NCBI GenBank assembly: GCA_947632305.1
Contig: CANROS010000014.1
Span: forward strand, 1-35,478
Origin: an uncultured Paenalcaligenes sp.
GTDB taxonomy: Bacteria; Pseudomonadota; Gammaproteobacteria; Burkholderiales; Burkholderiaceae_B
DNA length: 35,478 bases
Direction of reading: 5' to 3'
The notes beneath the pieces are model-generated. The model ran no database searches. It was not told the origin of the DNA and worked only from the letters and a program-made list of their open reading frames with translations. Each line of letters opens with the position of its first letter. Within the stretch, counting starts at the first letter, position 1. The translations under genes and the position numbers were made by a program. Below are positions 29,040-35,478 of this stretch, piece by piece.

Positions 29040-31340
29040 ATGGAAGCCAAATCAGATCTAGCTCAACGCGCGCTGGATTACCATGCCCACCCTACACCAG
29101 GTAAAATTTCCGTAGTCCCTACAAAAACATTAGCGGATGCTGATGATTTGTCACTGGCTTACTCCCCTGGTGTCGCCTTTGCTTGTATGGCGATTCACGA
29201 AGAAGGGGACGAAGCCGCTGCAAAATACACCTCTCGTGCAAACTTAGTTGGCGTGATCAGTAATGGTACGGCTGTGCTGGGTCTGGGCAACATCGGTCCT
29301 CTCGCGTCCAAGCCTGTTATGGAAGGCAAAGGCTGCTTATTTAAAAAATTTGCTGGCATTGATGTTTTCGATATCGAACTGGCAGAAAACGACCCACAAA
29401 AATTGGTCGATATTATTGCCGCCATGGAGCCAACCTTAGGCGGCATTAACCTCGAGGACATTAAAGCACCTGAGTGCTTCTATGTTGAAACCGAACTACG
29501 CAAGCGCATGAAAATCCCCGTGTTTCACGATGATCAACACGGAACCGCGATTATTGCCTCAGCTGCGATCATTAACGGCTTAGAGGTAGTCAATAAAAAG
29601 ATTGAAGACGTACGCTTAGTGTGTTCTGGCGCTGGCGCAGCCGCTATCGCATGTTTAAACCTGCTTGTCAGCCTTGGCCTACCCCGTGAAAACATTTATG
29701 TGACCGATTCACGCGGCATCATCTGGAAAGGCCGTGAAGACAACATGGAGCACCACAAAGCTCAGTTTGCCCAAGAAACCGAATTCCGCACCTTAGCGGA
29801 TGCCGTCAATGGGGCAGATATTTTCTTGGGTTGTTCCGGGCCAGGCGTGCTCAGCCCAGAAATGCTACTCACCATGAACGAGCGTCCTTTGGTGCTTGCT
29901 TTAGCTAACCCCGACCCAGAAATTCGTCCCGAGTTAGCCAAAGCCACGCGCTCAGATGTCATCATTGCTACAGGTCGCTCCGACTACCCCAACCAAGTCA
30001 ATAACGTCTTGTGTTTCCCCTTTATTTTCCGCGGCGCTCTAGATTGTGGTGCCACCGAAATTAACGAGGCAATGAAATTAGCGTGTGTAGACGCGATTGC
30101 TCATCTGGCCCGCGAAGAGCAGTACGATGATGTGAACAGCGACACAGACACCGATTTAGGCTTTGGTCCTGACTACATTATTCCCAAGCCCTTTGATCCC
30201 CGTCTTATTGCTCGCATTGCGCCAGCCGTCGCTAAAGCCGCCATGGAAACTGGCGTAGCCAGTCGCCCTATCGAAGACCTAGAGGCTTATCGTCAGCGTT
30301 TAATCGCCATGACGTATCGCTCAGGCGCTTTGATGCGTCCTCTTTACCAACAAGCCAAAGCCCTACCTGATCTCAAACGCGTCATTTACGCGGATGGCGA
30401 AGACGAGCGCGTCTTGCGTGCAGCCCAAACCGTAGTAGACGAAAAACTGGCTTACCCGATTTTAGTGGGACGCCCTTCCGTCATCGAAATGCGTATCAAA
30501 CGCTACGGTTTACGCCTAGAGCCTGGTATCAACTTAGAAATTGTTGACCCAGAAGACGATTACCGCTTTAACGATACGTGGCAGGCCTACTACCAACTGA
30601 AAGGCCGCGAAGGGGTCACCCCAGAAATCGCCAAAGCCATGGTTCGCAAACACAACACCTTAATTGGCGCCATGCTGATTCGTCGTGGTGATGCCGATGC
30701 CATGATTTGTGGTGTCACAACTCGCTTTGACCACCAGCTCGTTCATATTAACAATGTGATTGGTCGCAAAGAAGGCGCCTCTGTTTTTGCTGCCATGAAC
30801 GCTCTGATGCTGCCCACTCAAAATATTTTTGTGTGTGATACGCACGTGAACGAAAACCCCAGCGCCCAAGAAATCGCTGACATCACGTTAATGGCAGCTG
30901 AAAAAGTGCGTCAATTTGGCTTAGTGCCACGCGTGGCTTTGCTCTCGCACTCCAACTTTGGCAGCCGTTCCACCGAGTCTTCTCGCAAAATGGCAGAAGC
31001 TCTGCAAATCATTTTGAAACGTGCTCCCGATCTAGAGATTGACGGCGAAATGCATGCTGACTCAGCCCTTTCCAACCGCATCCGTTTCAAAGCGCATCCC
31101 GACTCCACCCTAACAGCACCTGCTAACCTACTTATCACGCCGAACCTGGACGCTGGGAACATCACCTACAACGTCTTGAAAATGGCAGGCAGCAATGGCG
31201 TTGCCATGGGTCCTATTTTATTAGGTGCCGCGCGCCCTATCCATATCTTAACCACCAGCACCACCACACGTCGCATTATCAATATGACAGCTATTGCGGC
31301 GCTTGAGGCTACCGAGCTAGCCGCACAAGAACAAGCCTAA
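29040..31340 (+). CDS. maeB: NADP-dependent malic enzyme with C-terminal phosphotransacetylase-like domain
   Basis: 766 aa; [27 protein letters not shown]-terminal PTA-like region [13 protein letters not shown]...[18 protein letters not shown]. Confidence 0.96.
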   Translation: MEAKSDLAQRALDYHAHPTPGKISVVPTKTLADADDLSLAYSPGVAFACMAIHEEGDEAAAKYTSRANLVGVISNGTAVLGLGNIGPLASKPVMEGKGCLFKKFAGIDVFDIELAENDPQKLVDIIAAMEPTLGGINLEDIKAPECFYVETELRKRMKIPVFHDDQHGTAIIASAAIINGLEVVNKKIEDVRLVCSGAGAAAIACLNLLVSLGLPRENIYVTDSRGIIWKGREDNMEHHKAQFAQETEFRTLADAVNGADIFLGCSGPGVLSPEMLLTMNERPLVLALANPDPEIRPELAKATRSDVIIATGRSDYPNQVNNVLCFPFIFRGALDCGATEINEAMKLACVDAIAHLAREEQYDDVNSDTDTDLGFGPDYIIPKPFDPRLIARIAPAVAKAAMETGVASRPIEDLEAYRQRLIAMTYRSGALMRPLYQQAKALPDLKRVIYADGEDERVLRAAQTVVDEKLAYPILVGRPSVIEMRIKRYGLRLEPGINLEIVDPEDDYRFNDTWQAYYQLKGREGVTPEIAKAMVRKHNTLIGAMLIRRGDADAMICGVTTRFDHQLVHINNVIGRKEGASVFAAMNALMLPTQNIFVCDTHVNENPSAQEIADITLMAAEKVRQFGLVPRVALLSHSNFGSRSTESSRKMAEALQIILKRAPDLEIDGEMHADSALSNRIRFKAHPDSTLTAPANLLITPNLDAGNITYNVLKMAGSNGVAMGPILLGAARPIHILTTSTTTRRIINMTAIAALEATELAAQEQA

Positions 31341-31356
31341 ATAACCGTTAGGCCAT

Positions 31357-31386
31357 AAAAAAACGCTCCCACAAGGAGCGTTTTTT
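31357..31386. terminator. Bidirectional terminator between convergent maeB and gltA
   Basis: AAAAAAACGCTCC-CACAA-GGAGCGTTTTTT. Confidence 0.92.
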
Positions 31387-31401
31387 ATTAAGTCAGATGA
31401 C

Positions 31402-32694
31402 TTACATATTGCGTACAGCTTGACCTGTGTACAACTGACGAGGACGACCAATCTTGTAGGCAGGGTCGGAAATCATCTCATCCCACTGAGCAATCCAACC
31501 TACAGTACGTGCCAAAGCAAAAATACCTGTAAATAGCTCGGTAGGAATACCGATCGCACGTTGAACAATACCGGAGTAGAAGTCTACGTTAGGGTAGAGT
31601 TTACGCTCAACAAAGTACTCGTCTTCTAGGGCAATACGCTCTAGTTCCATCGCAAGTTTAAACAAGGGGTCGTTTTCTAGGCCTAAGGCTTCGAGAACTT
31701 CTTTACATGTTTCTTGCATTAGCTTCGCGCGAGGATCGTAGTTTTTGTAAACACGGTGGCCAAAGCCCATCAAGCGCACGCCAGAGGATTTGTCTTTCAC
31801 TTTTTCCATGAACTGACCAACGGTCTCCAAACCGCCGTCTGCTTGGATTTGCTCAAGCATGTTCAAACACGCTTCGTTAGCACCACCGTGTGCAGGACCC
31901 CACAAACACGCAATACCCGCTGAAATAGCAGCGTATGGGTTAGTACCCGAAGAGCCACATAAGCGCACAGTAGAAGTAGAAGCGTTCTGCTCGTGATCTG
32001 CATGCAAAATGAAGATTCGGTCTAAAGCGCGCTCTACTACGTCATTCACCTTGTAGTCTTCACATGGAGTACCAAACATCATGCGCAAGAAATTACCTGT
32101 GTAAGACAGGTCGTTCTTGGGGTACATGAAAGGCTGATCCACACCAAACTTATACGCCAAAGCCACTAAAGTTGGCATTTTAGCAATTAAGCGAATTGCT
32201 GAAATACGACGATGCTCAGGGTTAGTGATATCAGTGGAATCGTGGTAGAACGCAGACATAGCGCCAACCATACCCGTCAAGATAGCCATGGGGTGTGCAT
32301 CAGCACGGAAACCACGCATAAAGTTATGCATCTGCTGTTTCACCATGGTGTGCTGCATCACTGTGCTGTCAAACGCTAGTTTTTCTTCGGCGTTAGGCAG
32401 CTCACCATTAAGCAGTAAGTAGCTAACTTCTAGGAAGTCACAATTGTTTGCCAACTGCTCTATGGGGTAACCACGGTACAACAACTGACCCTTATCGCCA
32501 TCAATATAGGTAATCGCTGACTCTGTAGAGGCCGTTGCCATAAAACCGGGATCGTAGGTAAACATATCTGTTTGACCGTACAACTTGCGAATGTCAATGA
32601 CATCGGGACCGATCGTTCCTTTGTAGACAGGAAGCTCTATTGCAGGGGTAGCGTCTGAAAACGACAATGTCGCTTTTTTGTCTGACAGTTCCAT
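31402..32694 (-). CDS. gltA: Citrate synthase
   Basis: [63 protein letters not shown]. Confidence 0.98.
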   Translation of the reverse strand: MELSDKKATLSFSDATPAIELPVYKGTIGPDVIDIRKLYGQTDMFTYDPGFMATASTESAITYIDGDKGQLLYRGYPIEQLANNCDFLEVSYLLLNGELPNAEEKLAFDSTVMQHTMVKQQMHNFMRGFRADAHPMAILTGMVGAMSAFYHDSTDITNPEHRRISAIRLIAKMPTLVALAYKFGVDQPFMYPKNDLSYTGNFLRMMFGTPCEDYKVNDVVERALDRIFILHADHEQNASTSTVRLCGSSGTNPYAAISAGIACLWGPAHGGANEACLNMLEQIQADGGLETVGQFMEKVKDKSSGVRLMGFGHRVYKNYDPRAKLMQETCKEVLEALGLENDPLFKLAMELERIALEDEYFVERKLYPNVDFYSGIVQRAIGIPTELFTGIFALARTVGWIAQWDEMISDPAYKIGRPRQLYTGQAVRNM

Positions 32695-32712
32695 TTTGCT
32701 TTTCCTTAAAAA

Positions 32713-32979
32713 TCACAGCGATCGCATAATTGCGACCAATCGATGAATATCCGGGCTGTCGTACTCGCCCTGAGGCTCAGAACGGGCTAACAACACATCT
32801 AAAAGTTCATAATCGCCCATCAAAAACAAGCGATCCAAAGCGGTAACGTCAACATCAGTTAGTTCCGCCTCGTACTTATCTAAAAACCGCGTTACGATTA
32901 AATCGTTTTCAAGCAAGCCGCGGCGAGCGCGCCAACGCAGGCGTGCTCGTTCTAACTGAGTTAACGTCCTCATTTCCAA
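32713..32979 (-). CDS. sdhE: FAD assembly factor SdhE
   Basis: RARLRWRARRGLLENDLIVTRFLD: contains the RGLLE-type SdhE motif; adjacent to sdhB. Confidence 0.94.
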   Translation of the reverse strand: MEMRTLTQLERARLRWRARRGLLENDLIVTRFLDKYEAELTDVDVTALDRLFLMGDYELLDVLLARSEPQGEYDSPDIHRLVAIMRSL

Positions 32980-32982
32980 CCC

Positions 32983-33696
32983 TTATACAGTTCTACGTAC
33001 CAACATTTCCTTGATCTTACCGATAGCATGCGAAGGATTAAGACCTTTAGGACATACATCAGTACAGTTCATGATGGTGTGACAGCGGAATAAACGGTAA
33101 GGATCCTCGAGGTTATCCAAACGTTCGCCTGTGGCTTCATCACGCGAGTCAGCAATAAAACGGTAGGCCTGCAACAATCCAGCTGGACCCACGAACTTGT
33201 CAGGGTTCCACCAAAAAGAGGGGCAGGAAGTAGAACAACACGCGCATAAAATACACTCGTATAAACCGTCTAGCTCTTCACGTGCTTCGGGTGTCTGTAG
33301 ACGCTCTTTTTCTGGTGGAGGCGTATCGTTAATTAGATATGGCTTCACAGAATGATACTGGTCGAAGAAGTGCGTCATATCAACGATCAGATCACGCACC
33401 ACAGGCAAGCCAGGCAATGGACGCAACACAACGGGTTGCTTTAAGTCATTGAGGTTAGTGGTACAGGCTAGGCCGTTTTTACCGTTGATGTTCATGGCAT
33501 CCGAGCCACACACACCCTCACGACAAGAACGTCGTAAAGACAAGCTATCGTCCACATCATTTTTGATGCGTACCAAAGCGTCTAACAACATTTTATCGGT
33601 TGGCTCTAGTTCGACCTCTAGCTTTTGCATATAAGGACGTTCGTCCTTATCTGGGTCATAGCGATAAATTTCAAATTTAAATAATCGTTTGCTCAT
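32983..33696 (-). CDS. sdhB: Succinate dehydrogenase iron-sulfur subunit
   Basis: [56 protein letters not shown]. Confidence 0.98.
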   Translation of the reverse strand: MSKRLFKFEIYRYDPDKDERPYMQKLEVELEPTDKMLLDALVRIKNDVDDSLSLRRSCREGVCGSDAMNINGKNGLACTTNLNDLKQPVVLRPLPGLPVVRDLIVDMTHFFDQYHSVKPYLINDTPPPEKERLQTPEAREELDGLYECILCACCSTSCPSFWWNPDKFVGPAGLLQAYRFIADSRDEATGERLDNLEDPYRLFRCHTIMNCTDVCPKGLNPSHAIGKIKEMLVRRTV

Positions 33697-33708
33697 CGTG
33701 ATACCTGC

Positions 33709-35478
33709 TTAGAAAGTACGTGGCTGTGGAGCGATAGACTCAGCAGAAAGAGGCTTCATTTGTACGGGCTTGTAATGCAAGGTGCTGCCCTCTGAAAACC
33801 AAACTGAGTGTTTTAACCATTCGTCGTCATTACGCTCTGGGTAGTCATTAAGAGCATGTGCGCCACGACTTTCAGTGCGATGTGATGCGGACTTGGTGGT
33901 TGCACGAGCCACTTCGATCATGTTGGCAACCTCTAGGGCCTCAACGCGAGCAGTGTTAAATACTTTGGATTTATCTTGGAAGTAGATTTCATCGACTTCG
34001 GGAGCAATGCTCTCAATGAGATCTTCGCCTTTTTTGAGCAAGTCCATCGTGCGGAACACGCCACAGTGAGCCTGCATAGTTTGACGAATTTTCTCGGCAA
34101 CTTCTTGGGAGCGCTGACCAGAAGTGCGGGACTCAAGACGATTCACGCGATCCATGGATTTCTCTATAGACCACTCAGGAATCTCGTCATGGCTGTGGTC
34201 TTTTTCAGGGTGTGAATCCACAATGTGATTACCCGCTGCGCGTCCAAATACAATCAGATCCAGTAAGGAGTTTGTGCCTAGACGATTCGCACCGTGTACG
34301 TTGGTCGCGGCACACTCACCAATAGCATATAAATTATTGACGAGTTTGTTATTACCACTTTGGTCTAAAGTCATGACCTGACCGTAGTAATTGGTGGGGA
34401 TACCACCCATCTGGTAGTGAATGGTAGGCACGACGGGAATAGGATCTTTAATTGGATCCACGTTGGCAAACTTCATCGCAATTTCGCGAATGGATGGCAA
34501 ACGTTTCAAAATCGTATCAGCACCTAAGTGATCCAGTTTTAGCACCACATAGTTGCCATCAGGACCACAACCACGACCTTCTTTGATTTCTTGGTCCATA
34601 GAACGGGACACAAAGTCACGTGGCGCCAAGTCTTTCAAATTAGGCGCATAACGCTCCATGAAGCGTTCGCCGTCTTTGTTTAATAAGATACCGCCTTCGC
34701 CGCGTACCCCTTCGGTAATCAACACGCCAGCACCGGCCACCCCTGTAGGGTGGAACTGCCAGAACTCCATGTCTTGTAAAGGAATGCCAGCACGAGCGGC
34801 CATACCCAAACCATCACCGGTATTAATAAAGGCGTTGGTAGAAGCAGCCCAAATACGGCCCGCACCACCCGTAGCCAATACCGTACGTTTGCCTTCAAGA
34901 ATGTAAATTTGCCCTGTTTCCATTTCCAGAGCCGTTACACCTAAGACATCACCGGCTTCGTTGCGCAGCAAATCCAATGCCATCCACTCAACGAAAAAGT
35001 TAGTACGCGCTGCTACGTTACGTTGATAGAGCGTATGCAACATCGCATGACCTGTACGGTCAGCTACGGCACAGGCGCGCTGTACTGGTTTTTCACCGTT
35101 ATTGGCAGTATGACCACCAAATGGACGCTGATAAATGGTACCGTCCGCATTACGGTCAAAAGGCATACCAAAATGCTCTAGCTCGTACACGGCATTAGGC
35201 GCCTCGCGACACATGAATTCGATCGCGTCTTGGTCTCCTAGCCAGTCAGAACCTTTTACGGTGTCATACATGTGCCAGTACCAATGGTCTTCGCTCATGT
35301 TACCTAGGGAAGCACTAACCCCCCCTTGGGCCGCTACCGTATGGGAGCGAGTAGGAAACACCTTGGACAGCACCGCTACAGACAAACCGGCTTCGGCGAG
35401 TTGAAGGGAACAACGCATTCCGGCACCGCCGGCTCCAACTACCACCACATCAAACTGGCGGCGTGGTAAAGAAGTTTT
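33709..35478 (-). CDS. sdhA: Succinate dehydrogenase flavoprotein subunit (5' end beyond the window)
   Basis: VVVVGAGGAGMRCSLQLAEAGL, SHTVAAQGGVSASLGN, GANRLGTNSLLDLIVFGRAAG. The frame stays open to 35478 (KTSLPRRQFDVVVVGAGG), so the ORF-track start at 35448 is not the true start. Confidence 0.97.
   Translation of the reverse strand, partial: KTSLPRRQFDVVVVGAGGAGMRCSLQLAEAGLSVAVLSKVFPTRSHTVAAQGGVSASLGNMSEDHWYWHMYDTVKGSDWLGDQDAIEFMCREAPNAVYELEHFGMPFDRNADGTIYQRPFGGHTANNGEKPVQRACAVADRTGHAMLHTLYQRNVAARTNFFVEWMALDLLRNEAGDVLGVTALEMETGQIYILEGKRTVLATGGAGRIWAASTNAFINTGDGLGMAARAGIPLQDMEFWQFHPTGVAGAGVLITEGVRGEGGILLNKDGERFMERYAPNLKDLAPRDFVSRSMDQEIKEGRGCGPDGNYVVLKLDHLGADTILKRLPSIREIAMKFANVDPIKDPIPVVPTIHYQMGGIPTNYYGQVMTLDQSGNNKLVNNLYAIGECAATNVHGANRLGTNSLLDLIVFGRAAGNHIVDSHPEKDHSHDEIPEWSIEKSMDRVNRLESRTSGQRSQEVAEKIRQTMQAHCGVFRTMDLLKKGEDLIESIAPEVDEIYFQDKSKVFNTARVEALEVANMIEVARATTKSASHRTESRGAHALNDYPERNDDEWLKHSVWFSEGSTLHYKPVQMKPLSAESIAPQPRTF

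Overview
This 35.5 kb window is a dense core-genome segment. Gene content and order suggest an Alcaligenaceae/Burkholderiales-type betaproteobacterium (inferred, not searched). From left to right it contains: rbfA(partial)-infB-nusA-rimP, rluB and scpB on the minus strand; two tandem, identical initiator tRNA-fMet genes on the plus strand; a PHA cluster (phaC-phaB-phaR plus a VF530-family gene); the pgeF-rluD / bamD pair; a YoaA/DinG-type helicase; tex-tyrA-tctC; trpS; zapE; and a TCA-cycle supercluster (odhA-odhB-lpdA, maeB, gltA, sdhE, sdhB, sdhA partial). I saw no CRISPR array, prophage, transposon, toxin-antitoxin or defence island. The most interesting unexplained signals are non-coding: (1) a roughly 150-nt structured leader ending in an intrinsic terminator 8 nt before the rimP ATG, a candidate attenuator of rimP-nusA-infB; (2) an odhA leader with three GGTGAAGC octamers and several hairpins, a candidate sucA-type leader; (3) a near-perfect 22-bp palindrome and three 17-bp tandem repeats in the odhA/maeB divergent region; (4) a VF530-like gene abutting the phaR stop codon. 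Most antisense ORFs in the supplied track look like codon-bias artefacts.
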